From assembly GCF_000759715.1 (NCBI RefSeq), contig NZ_BBLU01000016.1, positions 17,650-81,649 of the forward strand: DNA of 64,000 nt, given 5' to 3'. The notes beneath the pieces are model-generated. The model made no database searches. It was not told where the DNA came from and saw nothing but the letters and a program-made list of their open reading frames with translations. Source of the stretch: Demequina mangrovi. GTDB taxonomy: Bacteria; Actinomycetota; Actinomycetes; Actinomycetales; Demequinaceae. Position 1 is the stretch's first letter. The number at the start of each line of letters is the position of its first letter. The translations under genes were made by a program, and so were the position numbers. Shown piece after piece: positions 9,313 to 17,309 of the stretch.

Positions 9313-12300
9313 CCGTCCGTCACCTGCCGTCCGCTGGGCCACGCCGGGCACGAGCGTCGCACCGGGCACGACGAGCAGCGGTCGTTGGTGACCGCGTCGA
9401 ACGTCGCCTTGGCCATGGTGTCCACCGCGGTCGCGAGCCGCTCGCGCTCCTTGTCCACGTCGATCGACGGCTGTGCGCGCTCGCTGGCGCCCTGCGTCGA
9501 GCCGCCGACGAACACGAGGGAGGCGCCCTCGGCCCCCGCGACATCGCGGAACCCGCCATGCTCGGCCGCGAGCTGGTACATCGCGAGCTGCGCGTGCTCC
9601 TCCGCGGCGGCCTTCGACACCGCGGTGCCCGTCTTGAGGTCGACGATGCGCGCGCGGCCCTCGCTCACCTCCACGCGATCGGCGCTGCCCGCGACCACCG
9701 CGCGCCCGATCTGCACGGAGAACGGCTGCTCGACCCGCACCTCGGCGGCGCGTGTGCCCGCGACGTAGCCCGCGAGGCGGCGGATCATCGCGTCAGCCCG
9801 CTCCTTGAGCACGCGGTCCGGCCACGTCTCGGTGCCCGCGATCTGGGGCCAGCGCTCCTCGAGCGCGGCGGCGAGCTCCGCATGGGTCCCGTGCGGGAGC
9901 TCGGCGGCGACCTCGTGCACCAGCGTGCCGAGGCTCTGCTTCTCGCTCGACGCGGCCGTGCCGCCCGTGGTCTCGAGCGCCCACCGCAGCGGGCAGGTCT
10001 CAAGCGCCTCGAGCCGCGACGGCGACACCCGCACCGGCTGCTCCGCATCCCACATGCCGACCTCCGAGGACGGCTCGGGGACGCCGTGCCACTCGCGGGG
10101 GTCGGCGCCCGCGACCCCGAGCTCCGCGAGCCTCGTCAGCAGCTCGACGTGAGCCTCGCGCGCCGGCCCGGCCGCGTCGGCCGCGCCCGCGCGCACGGCG
10201 GCCACCGCGGAGCGCAGGTCCGTGACGCGCGGCGTGGTGTCGGCGCGCTGCGCCTCGACGCCTGCCGCGGCCGACGCCCACTCGAGGTAGCGCGACGGGC
10301 GCTCGTCCTCGCCGTCGACGCACGTGAGCACCAGCCTGGTCCGCGCGCGCGACACCGCGACCGCGAAGGCGCGGGTCTCGTCGTCGATGACGGCGCGCCG
10401 GGCCGCCCGCGCCCACGCCGCGCGCGCCCGCGGCTCCAGCGGGACCGCCTCGGCGCGCCCCGCGAGGATCTCCGCAAGATGCTGCGCCCCGAGCACCGCG
10501 TCGCGCAGCCGGGTGTCGGGCCACGCGCCCTCCTCGAGGCCGGCGACCACCGCCATCTCCCACTCGCGGCCCGCGGCGGAGGCCGGCGTGCGGAACGAGA
10601 CGACGTCCTCGATCCGTCCGCGCGCACCCAGCGTGTCGGCGGCGAAGTCCTGACCCTCGAGGTGATCGAGGAACGACTCGACCGAGGCGGACGGCATCCG
10701 CTCGACGTACAGGGTCGCGGCGCGCACCAGCGCGATCACGGCGTCGAGGTCCGCGTCGTCGCGCGCGGAGCCCGCGAGCGCGGCCGCGCGCCACTCGTCG
10801 GCGACCCGCAGCGCGTCCCACACGGCCCATGCGACCGTCGCGGGGGTGCCGTCCGCGGCGGCCTCCGCCCCGGCGGCCAGCGCGCGCGAGGCCCGCTCCG
10901 CGAGCCGCGCCTCGGGCGTCCCGACCGTCGCCCACCGCTCCGGGGCCTCGATCGCCTCGGTGAGCAGCTCCGCGGAGGCGCGCTCGCCGCCGCCGCGCCG
11001 CTCCTCGCGGACGAGGGCCCGGCGCAGGCGCCGCATCGCGACCGGGTCGATGCCGATGAGCCGCGAGCCGAGCAGCGCGGAGACCTCCGCCTCCTCCCAC
11101 GGATGCTCCTCGCCGCGCGCGCGCTCGGCGGCCCGCCGCATGAGCACGAGCAGCGGCGCGACGGCGGGCTCGAGGTGCAGCGCGGTCCCGTCGCCGAGGG
11201 TCTCGCACGGGATGTCGGCGGCCGCGAGGTCAGCCCGGATCTCGCGCAGCCTCGCCGACGAGCGCGCGATCACCACCATCTCACCCCACGGCACCTCGGC
11301 GCCGTCGAGGCCGTGGCGGGCGCGGCGCAGCGCCTGCGCGATGGCGCGCGAGTGCGCGTGACGATGCGCGGCCAGGAGGATCTGCACGTCGCCGCCGTCC
11401 GGCGCGGGAGCCGGCACACGCGCGGAGCCGACACCGGACGTGCCGATGCGGCTCACCGCCGCGGAGGCGACCGCGGCGAGCGCGCCCTCCTGCCGGTGGC
11501 CGGGCCCAAGCCTCATCACGGTCGCGTCGAAGCCCTCGGGCCCCGCCGCATCGGCGAGCGCGGCCGGGACGGCGCCGCGGTAGCCCTGGACCGCCTCGTC
11601 CGCGTTACCGAGCAGCACGAGCCGCGCACCGCCCTCGGCGAGCGCGCGCAGCAGGTCCACGCCCGCCGCGGTGAGGTCCTGGGCGTCGTCGACGAGGACC
11701 AGGTCCCATGCCGGCCGCTCCGCGGGTCCCTCCCAGGTCCGCCACGCGTGGGCGGCCTGCGCCACCACCACCGCCGGGTCGAAGCGCGCGCCCTGATCCG
11801 GCGTGATCGCGCGCCAACCGAGGATCGCGTCGTACTCGTCCATGACGTCCGCGGCGGCACGCCACTCGGGCCGGCCGGTGCGGTCGCCGAGAGCCGCGAG
11901 CGCCTCGGCGGTGAGGCCGGCCTCGCTCGCGCGCATGAGAAGGTCGCGCAGCTCCGCGCGGAAGCCTGCGAGCACGGTCGCCTCGGGCGGCAGGGCTCCG
12001 CCCCAGTCGGGCACCCGCCCGAGGCCCCTGCGGTGCCCCTCGAGCAGCTCGCGCAGGATCTGGTCCTGCTCCGCGCCGGTCACCAGCACCGGCGGCGGGT
12101 CGCCGAGCGCCGCGGCCTGCGCCGTGAGGATCGCGTGCGCGGCCGAGGCCGCGGTGCGCACCACGGGTGCGCCCACCGGGCGGTCGAAGGCCAGCGAGAG
12201 CCGATCGCGCAGCCGCGCGGCCCCCGCGCGGGTCGCCGCGAGGACGAGCAGCCGCGACGGGTCGAGGCCGCGGTCGACCGCCTCGAGGGCCGCCGCGCCC

Positions 12301-12464
12301 GCGACCGTGGTCTTCCCCGCGCCGACGGCGCCCACCACGACGAGGTGTCCGGGCGAGCCGGGCGCGCGCGCCGCGAGCGCGGCGTCGACCGCGGCCCGCT
12401 GCGCCTGGTCGAGCGCGGGGAGCGGCTCCGCGACAGGAGCCGGAAGCAGGCGCAGCGAGGTCAT
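9309..12464 (-). CDS. adnA: AdnA, motor-nuclease subunit of the AdnAB helicase
   Basis: A 1051-residue protein; M. smegmatis AdnA is about 1045. Walker A is VVGAVGAGKTTV near residue 42. The usual DExQ box is changed to LVLVDDAQDLTAAG, and motif III to LLGNADEAVQGYRGA, fitting the accessory role of this motor. The C-terminal nuclease has SRLEALETCPLRW, LVHEVAAEL, ARIVDLKTG and AQLAMYQLA. CSSCPVRRSC near the end, with the earlier CPLRW, supplies four Cys for an AddB-type 4Fe-4S cluster. It is the first gene of the two-gene operon. Confidence 0.9.
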   Translation of the reverse strand: MTSLRLLPAPVAEPLPALDQAQRAAVDAALAARAPGSPGHLVVVGAVGAGKTTVAGAAALEAVDRGLDPSRLLVLAATRAGAARLRDRLSLAFDRPVGAPVVRTAASAAHAILTAQAAALGDPPPVLVTGAEQDQILRELLEGHRRGLGRVPDWGGALPPEATVLAGFRAELRDLLMRASEAGLTAEALAALGDRTGRPEWRAAADVMDEYDAILGWRAITPDQGARFDPAVVVAQAAHAWRTWEGPAERPAWDLVLVDDAQDLTAAGVDLLRALAEGGARLVLLGNADEAVQGYRGAVPAALADAAGPEGFDATVMRLGPGHRQEGALAAVASAAVSRIGTSGVGSARVPAPAPDGGDVQILLAAHRHAHSRAIAQALRRARHGLDGAEVPWGEMVVIARSSARLREIRADLAAADIPCETLGDGTALHLEPAVAPLLVLMRRAAERARGEEHPWEEAEVSALLGSRLIGIDPVAMRRLRRALVREERRGGGERASAELLTEAIEAPERWATVGTPEARLAERASRALAAGAEAAADGTPATVAWAVWDALRVADEWRAAALAGSARDDADLDAVIALVRAATLYVERMPSASVESFLDHLEGQDFAADTLGARGRIEDVVSFRTPASAAGREWEMAVVAGLEEGAWPDTRLRDAVLGAQHLAEILAGRAEAVPLEPRARAAWARAARRAVIDDETRAFAVAVSRARTRLVLTCVDGEDERPSRYLEWASAAAGVEAQRADTTPRVTDLRSAVAAVRAGAADAAGPAREAHVELLTRLAELGVAGADPREWHGVPEPSSEVGMWDAEQPVRVSPSRLEALETCPLRWALETTGGTAASSEKQSLGTLVHEVAAELPHGTHAELAAALEERWPQIAGTETWPDRVLKERADAMIRRLAGYVAGTRAAEVRVEQPFSVQIGRAVVAGSADRVEVSEGRARIVDLKTGTAVSKAAAEEHAQLAMYQLAAEHGGFRDVAGAEGASLVFVGGSTQGASERAQPSIDVDKERERLATAVDTMAKATFDAVTNDRCSSCPVRRSCPAWPSGRQVTDG

Positions 12465-12499
12465 GCGGGAATCACATCACCCGGGTGCGACATCGTGCC

Positions 12500-13402
12500 T
12501 CAGGAGGTCGCCGCGTCGGGGAAGGGCCAGGGGTTGACCTTGCACTCCTTGCCCATCGCGGCCTGGTCGACCATGACGTCGGCGCGGCCCGACTCGCATT
12601 CCGCGTCCTCCGAGCCGAAGACGTGGCCCACCCCGTGGTTGAGGAGGTAGGCGCGCGCCGCGACGCGCTTCCCGCCGTAGCGTTCGAGGCCGGCGGTCCA
12701 GTCGTAGGTCGACACGGGCACGATGCCCGCGCTCGCGCACGCCGGGTCCGACGACTCGGCGTCCTCGGCGGGCGCCGCGCTCGCCGAGGGGGCGGCGCCC
12801 TCCGTCTCCGCGGCGGTGTGCACGTCGGAGCACTGCAGCGCGAGCGTGTACGGGCTCGCGAGCACCACCCGCACGTCCGCGGCGCCGTCGGTAAGCACGA
12901 ACTGGAGGCGACCGGCCGATCCCCATCCGCGCGGATCGTTCAGGGTCTCCATGACGTAGTCCGCGAAGGCGTCGTCGTCGATCGCCACGCCGTCCTCGAC
13001 GTCGATCCGCACGTAGCGGGTCGGGGCGGCCTCGGCCGAGGCCTCCGCCGACGCGCTCGGGGACGAGGTCGCGGGCGATCCGGTCGCCGGGGAGAAGGTC
13101 CCCTCGCCCCGCTCCTCGACCACGGTGGTGATGATCCCTGCGGCCGCATCGTCCTCATCGAGAGGGCGCGTGATCGCCGCCATCTCGGGCAGCGTGACGT
13201 CGGGCTCCGGCGTGGCGCTCGGGCTCGCGGAGACGGTCGGCTCGGGCTCGCTCCACGCCCGGTACCAGTCGGGGACCTGGGCCGTCACCCACCCCGCGCC
13301 GATGCCGATCGCGAAGCACGCCACGATGGTTCCGAGGGTCACCCGGAGACCGGGAAGGGCGATTCCCCTGCCCGCGAACAGGCCTCCGGACCGCCGACTC
13401 AT
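12500..13402 (-). CDS. DUF3152-like membrane-anchored protein with a degenerate zincin motif
   Basis: A 300-residue protein. After a short basic start (MSRRSGGLFAGRG), one membrane segment spans roughly residues 17-40. A low-complexity Ser/Ala/Pro/Glu linker follows, then a globular extracytoplasmic domain. YLLNHGVGHVFGSEDAEC occupies the place where DUF3152 proteins, as I recall them, have NHEVGHxLGHxHxxC. The His pair remains, but the catalytic Glu is Gly and the third His is absent, so peptidase activity is doubtful. TATCCT ends six bases before the ATG at 13402, indicating a leaderless mRNA. Confidence 0.7.
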   Translation of the reverse strand: MSRRSGGLFAGRGIALPGLRVTLGTIVACFAIGIGAGWVTAQVPDWYRAWSEPEPTVSASPSATPEPDVTLPEMAAITRPLDEDDAAAGIITTVVEERGEGTFSPATGSPATSSPSASAEASAEAAPTRYVRIDVEDGVAIDDDAFADYVMETLNDPRGWGSAGRLQFVLTDGAADVRVVLASPYTLALQCSDVHTAAETEGAAPSASAAPAEDAESSDPACASAGIVPVSTYDWTAGLERYGGKRVAARAYLLNHGVGHVFGSEDAECESGRADVMVDQAAMGKECKVNPWPFPDAATS

Positions 13403-13408
13403 CGCCCT

Positions 13409-13414
13409 AGGATA
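13409..13414 (-). promoter_or_regulatory. -10 box of the DUF3152 gene (leaderless)
   Basis: TATCCT on the minus strand lies six bases upstream of the ATG at 13402. Confidence 0.5.
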
Positions 13415-13452
13415 AGGGCGAACACCCCCTGGGCTGAGCATTGGAGGCTGCC

Positions 13453-13671
13453 GTGGAGATTCGGATCGGCGTGCAGAACGTGTCCCGCGAGATCGCGATC
13501 GACACCGATATGAGCGCGGACGCGGTCACGAAGGCCGTGGCCACCGCGGTCGGCGGCGGCACGCTCGACATCACCGACGCGAAGGGTCGCCGGGTCATCG
13601 TCCCGGGCGCCGCGCTCGGCTACGTCGACATCGGCGAAGAGACCAAGCGCCGCGTCGGCTTCGAGGCGTAG
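13453..13671 (+). CDS. DUF3107 domain-containing protein
   Basis: A 72-residue soluble protein, VEIRIGVQNVSREIAIDTDM ... RRVIVPGAALGYVDIGEETK RRVGFEA, with the strand-rich pattern of the actinobacterial DUF3107 family, whose function is unknown. The GTG start is chosen because GGAGG at 13443-13447 lies five bases upstream; an in-frame TTG at 13441 lies ahead of that site. It is divergent from the DUF3152 gene and upstream of the RNA helicase, an order common in actinobacteria. Confidence 0.85.
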   Translation: MEIRIGVQNVSREIAIDTDMSADAVTKAVATAVGGGTLDITDAKGRRVIVPGAALGYVDIGEETKRRVGFEA

Positions 13672-13682
13672 AGACGGAGTCA

Positions 13683-13716
13683 CGAGGGGCCTGCGGCGCA
13701 TGCCGCGGGCCCCTCG
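13683..13716 (+). terminator. terminator after the DUF3107 gene
   Basis: CGAGGGGCC at 13683-13691 pairs with GGCCCCTCG at 13708-13716, and GCGGC/GCCGC continues the stem around a GCAT loop. Confidence 0.7.
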
Positions 13717-13922
13717 TCGCGTCTCCACGGGGACACGCCCGGACCAGGGGCCCTATCCCTACGGCACCCTGCGCCGGTACACTGTGACGCGACCCGGGGC
13801 TGACCGGTCGTCATGTGACACGCGGTACCGCTGCTGACAGCGATGCGCCGCCGAAGAGGATGATTCGCGATCGGCTGCCCGCCTTATCGGCGCGTGAGCG
13901 CCCCCGAATCCATCGGAGCACC

Positions 13923-15566
13923 ATGACAGAGACGCACGCCAGCGTGCAGACGCCCGACACCACCTTCGCGGACTACGACGTCGATCACCGCATCGTCGAG
14001 GCCCTCGCGGAGAAGGGCATCACCTCCCCCTTCCCGATCCAGGCGATGACCCTCCCGGTCGCGCTGTCGGGCCACGACATCATCGGCCAGGCCAAGACCG
14101 GAACCGGCAAGACCCTCGGCTTCGGCATCCCCGCGCTGCAGCGCACCGCCGCCCCCGGCGAGGACGCCTACGAGCTCCTCGGCGACGCCAAGGGCAAGCC
14201 GCAGGCGCTCATCGTCGCGCCGACCCGCGAGCTCGCCGTCCAGGTCGCCAACGACCTCGAGGCCGCGTCGCGCAAGCGCGCCGTGCGCATCGTCCAGATC
14301 TACGGCGGCCGCGCGTACGAGCCCCAGATCGAGGCCCTCCAGAAGGGCGCGGACGTCATCGTCGGCACCCCCGGCCGCATGATCGACCTGCTCAACCAGG
14401 GCCACCTGGACCTGCGCTTCATCAAGACCGTGGTGCTCGACGAGGCCGACGAGATGCTCGACCTGGGCTTCCTCCCCGACGTCGAGCGCCTGCTCGCCGC
14501 GACGCCCGCGTCGCGCCACACCATGCTGTTCTCGGCGACGATGCCCGGCGCGGTCGTCGCGCTGGCCCGCCGCTACATGACGCAGCCCACGCACATCCGC
14601 GCGGCCGACCCGGACGACGACGGCGCCACCGTCAAGGCCATCAAGCAGGTGGTCTACCGCGCCCACGCGCTCGACAAGGTCGAGGTGCTCGCGCGCCTGC
14701 TGCAGGCCAACGGCCGCGGCCTCACGGTGGTGTTCGCCCGCACCAAGCGCACCGCCGCGAAGGTGTCCGACGAGCTGCGCGAGCGCGGCTTCGCCGCCGG
14801 CGCGATCCACGGCGACCTGGGCCAGGGCGCCCGCGAGCAGGCGCTCCGCGCCTTCCGCTCGGGCAAGATCGACATCCTGGTCGCGACCGATGTCGCGGCG
14901 CGCGGCATCGACGTCACCGACGTCACGCACGTGGTCAACTACCAGTGCCCCGAGGACGAGAAGACGTACCTCCACCGCATCGGCCGTACCGGCCGCGCGG
15001 GCAAGACCGGCACCGCCGTGACGTTCGTCGACTGGGACGACGTGCCGCGCTGGTCGCTGATCGACAAGGCGCTGGACCTCGGCTACCCCGAGCCCCAGGA
15101 GACGTACTCGAGCTCCCCGCACCTGTTCACGGACCTCGACATCCCCGAGGGCACCAAGGGCCGTCTGCCGCGCGACAAGCGCACCCGCGAGGGTCTCGAG
15201 GCGGAGACGCTCGAGGACCTCGGCGAGACCGGCAAGCACACGGGCGGCTCCGGCGGCTCCGGCCGCTCCGGCGGCCAGGGCGGCCGTTCCGGCGGTCGCG
15301 GTCAGGGCGGCCGCGGCGGCTCGGGCGAGGGCTCGCGTGAGGGCGGCTCGGGCCGCAGCCGCAACCGTCGCCGCGGAGGCTCCGGCCAGGGCGGCTCGGG
15401 CGAGGGCTCGGCGCCGCGAGAGCCGCGTGCCGAGGGCGCCTCGAACGGCCCGACCGGCGAGGGCGAGGCCAAGCCGCGCCGCAGCCGCAACCGCCGTCGC
15501 CGCCGCTCGGGCGGCTCGGGCTCGGGCGAGGGCTCGGCGCCCCAGGCGCAGCCGGCCGGCGAGTAA
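13923..15566 (+). CDS. DEAD-box ATP-dependent RNA helicase
   Basis: A 547-residue protein. The Q motif (FPIQAMTLPVAL) is followed by AKTGTGKT, PTRELAVQV, GTPGRMIDLL, VLDEADEML, FSATMPG, DVAARGID and HRIGRTGR. The core ends near residue 440, followed by about 110 residues of Gly/Ser/Arg-rich sequence (GGSGRSGGQGGRSGGRGQGG, then RSRNRRR blocks), a typical RNA-binding tail. It resembles DeaD/RhlE-type helicases, which unwind structured mRNA or aid ribosome assembly in the cold. The long untranslated leader (about 140 bases after a possible TACACT at 13778) fits post-transcriptional control. The exact subfamily is uncertain. Confidence 0.92.
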   Translation: MTETHASVQTPDTTFADYDVDHRIVEALAEKGITSPFPIQAMTLPVALSGHDIIGQAKTGTGKTLGFGIPALQRTAAPGEDAYELLGDAKGKPQALIVAPTRELAVQVANDLEAASRKRAVRIVQIYGGRAYEPQIEALQKGADVIVGTPGRMIDLLNQGHLDLRFIKTVVLDEADEMLDLGFLPDVERLLAATPASRHTMLFSATMPGAVVALARRYMTQPTHIRAADPDDDGATVKAIKQVVYRAHALDKVEVLARLLQANGRGLTVVFARTKRTAAKVSDELRERGFAAGAIHGDLGQGAREQALRAFRSGKIDILVATDVAARGIDVTDVTHVVNYQCPEDEKTYLHRIGRTGRAGKTGTAVTFVDWDDVPRWSLIDKALDLGYPEPQETYSSSPHLFTDLDIPEGTKGRLPRDKRTREGLEAETLEDLGETGKHTGGSGGSGRSGGQGGRSGGRGQGGRGGSGEGSREGGSGRSRNRRRGGSGQGGSGEGSAPREPRAEGASNGPTGEGEAKPRRSRNRRRRRSGGSGSGEGSAPQAQPAGE

Positions 15567-15577
15567 GCACCGTCAGG

Positions 15578-15607
15578 AGGGCGGGATCCCCACGGGGGTC
15601 CCGCCCT
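15578..15607 (+). terminator. terminator after the RNA helicase gene
   Basis: AGGGCGGGA at 15578-15586 (one extra G) pairs with TCCCGCCCT ending at 15607, with CCCC/GGGG around an ACG loop. It can also serve the convergent S4 gene. Confidence 0.75.
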
Positions 15608-15654
15608 TCGTCATGTCCGGGCGGACCCTCCGGCGGGGACGATGCGGCGCCGCG

Positions 15655-15882
15655 TCAGGCGGAGACGCGGGCCCCGCGCCCGTCGAGGGTGACGACGTCG
15701 CCGTGACGCAGCTGCCGCCCGCGGCGAAGGTCGACCTCGCCGTTGACCTCGACGTCGCCCTCGAGGATGGCCTCCTTCGCCTCCCCGCCGGTGTCGACGA
15801 GACCGGCGAGCTGGAGGAACTGGCCGAGGCGGATGACGTCGCCCGCGATGGCGACGTCCTCGATGCGGGGCTGACGGGTCAT
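15655..15882 (-). CDS. S4-domain RNA-binding protein (YbcJ/YaaA type)
   Basis: A 75-residue protein that is almost entirely one S4 fold: IRLGQFLQLAGLVDTGGEAK then VEVNGEVDLRRGRQLRHGDV. The family binds structured RNA; free-standing small members are linked to ribosome maturation or stalled ribosomes. TATCAT six bases before the ATG suggests a leaderless mRNA and fixes the start at 15882. Confidence 0.85.
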   Translation of the reverse strand: MTRQPRIEDVAIAGDVIRLGQFLQLAGLVDTGGEAKEAILEGDVEVNGEVDLRRGRQLRHGDVVTLDGRGARVSA

Positions 15883-15888
15883 GACCGC

Positions 15889-15894
15889 ATGATA
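15889..15894 (-). promoter_or_regulatory. -10 box of the S4 gene (leaderless)
   Basis: TATCAT on the minus strand, six bases before the ATG at 15882. Confidence 0.55.
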
Positions 15895-15929
15895 GGTCCC
15901 GGCGCCCGCGGACGGCGGCCGGGCCCGGC

Positions 15930-16754
15930 CTACCCGCGCTGCGCCTCGAGAGCCTCGAAAGCCGCGGGCGACGTGAGGTTCTCGCCCAGCAGGTTGAGCT
16001 TCCCCGTCCCGTGATAGTCCGACGAGCCGGTGCGGATCAGCCCGTACCGGTCCGCGAGCGCCGCGAGCCGCGCGCGCGACTCCTCGTCATGGTCGCGGTG
16101 GTCGACCTCGAGCCCCGCGAGCCCGGCCTTGGCGAGCGACGCGATCACCGCGTCCGGCACCACGCGGCCGCGCGCGTGGGCGCCCGGGTGCGCGAAGACC
16201 GGCACGCCACCGGCTGCGCGGATGGCGCGCACCGCATCGTGCACGTCGGGCGCGTAATGGTGGACGTAGAAGCGCGAGCTGTTGTGGAGGATCGCGTCGA
16301 ACACCTCGCCGCGCGTCGCGAAGTGGCCGCGCTCGACCAGCGCGTCGGCGATGTGGGGACGCCCCACGGTCGCGGCGTCGCCGGACTGGCGCACCACGTC
16401 CTCCCACTCGAGCGTGTACTCGACCGAGATCCGCTCGACCATGCTGCGCGCGCGCCCCACGCGCGCGTCGCGGGTGAGGGCGAGGATCTCGGCGAGCGCC
16501 GCATCGTCCGGGCGCGGCCAGAGGGCGAGCATGTGGATCGACACCCACCGGTCCTTCGCGGAGACCTCGATCCCGGGGACGAAGCGCAGGCCCAGGCGGT
16601 CCGCCTCGGCCGCCGCCTCCTCCCAGCCATCCGTCGAGTCGTGATCGGTGAGCGCGACCACGTCCAGGCCCGCCGCGGCGGCGTCGCGCATCACCTGGGC
16701 CGGCGTGCCGGTGCCGTCGGAGACGTTCGAATGGGTATGGAGGTCGATCCGCAC
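15930..16754 (-). CDS. PHP-domain phosphoesterase (RnaAM / 3',5'-nucleotide bisphosphatase type)
   Basis: A 274-residue protein. The N-terminal metal motifs are IDLHTHSNVSDGT and VVALTDHDSTDGW. GIEVSA, VFAHPGAHARGR and GSSDYHGTGK supply further ligands of the trinuclear PHP site. The length and motif order match the YciV/RnaAM family, which degrades pAp and 5'-phosphorylated RNA oligonucleotides. The start is GTG; TAGGCT lies six bases upstream, so the mRNA is probably leaderless. Confidence 0.88.
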   Translation of the reverse strand: MRIDLHTHSNVSDGTGTPAQVMRDAAAAGLDVVALTDHDSTDGWEEAAAEADRLGLRFVPGIEVSAKDRWVSIHMLALWPRPDDAALAEILALTRDARVGRARSMVERISVEYTLEWEDVVRQSGDAATVGRPHIADALVERGHFATRGEVFDAILHNSSRFYVHHYAPDVHDAVRAIRAAGGVPVFAHPGAHARGRVVPDAVIASLAKAGLAGLEVDHRDHDEESRARLAALADRYGLIRTGSSDYHGTGKLNLLGENLTSPAAFEALEAQRG

Positions 16755-16760
16755 GGGGCC

Positions 16761-16766
16761 AGCCTA
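16761..16766 (-). promoter_or_regulatory. -10 box of the PHP gene (leaderless)
   Basis: TAGGCT on the minus strand, six bases before the GTG at 16754. Confidence 0.55.
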
Positions 16767-16845
16767 GGCATGCCGGGGTCTTGCGGCACCCGCGCTCGCC
16801 CGCCAGGATGGGCGCCATGCCCGCCACCGCATCGGAGACGCCCTC

Positions 16846-17235
16846 ATGACGCTCGTCGAGGGCGTCGCGTGGGCCACCGCGGGGCTCCTCGTCCTCGTCG
16901 CGATCTTCCAGGTGGCGCTCGCCGCCGGCGCGCCGTGGGGCGAGGCCGCGTGGGGCGGCACGCACCGCGGCACGCTTCCCGTGCGCCTGCGCGTCGGCAG
17001 CGCGTTCTCCGCGCTGGTGCTGTGCGGCATGGCCGCCGCGGTGCTCGCGGGGGCAGGCGTGATCGGTGACGGCCGCACCACCGCGATCACCGTCGTCCTG
17101 TGGGTGATCGTCGGCTTCCTCGCCCTCACGATGCTCGGCAACCTGGCCTCGCGCAGCCCTCGCGAGCGCGCGGTCTTCGGCCCGATCAGCTCGCTGCTCC
17201 TCGCGGGCGCCGTCATCGTCGCGGTCGCCGGCTGA
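16846..17235 (+). CDS. small integral membrane protein, 129 aa
   Basis: The protein has about four hydrophobic segments: residues 8-30, 50-70, 77-98 and 112-128. Charged turns (TVGGTHRGTLPVRLR, ASRSPRERA) separate them. It begins MTLVEGVAWATAGLLVLVAI. I do not recognise the family. GGAG lies about nine bases before the ATG. It precedes pepP by about 75 bases, in which no terminator is clear, so the two may be co-transcribed. Confidence 0.75.
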   Translation: MTLVEGVAWATAGLLVLVAIFQVALAAGAPWGEAAWGGTHRGTLPVRLRVGSAFSALVLCGMAAAVLAGAGVIGDGRTTAITVVLWVIVGFLALTMLGNLASRSPRERAVFGPISSLLLAGAVIVAVAG

Positions 17236-17309
17236 CGCATCGTCCCCCGCCCGGCGGGGAGGGACCAGCGGCGGCATCGGCCGCCCCGACGCCGTGCGAC
17301 CATTGCCGG

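Noticed and set aside
6043..12650. Very long plus-strand open frames opposite adnB and adnA
   Set aside because: They arise because GC-rich third positions remove stop codons on the other strand. Composition is Arg/Gly/Asp-biased and nothing is recognisable.
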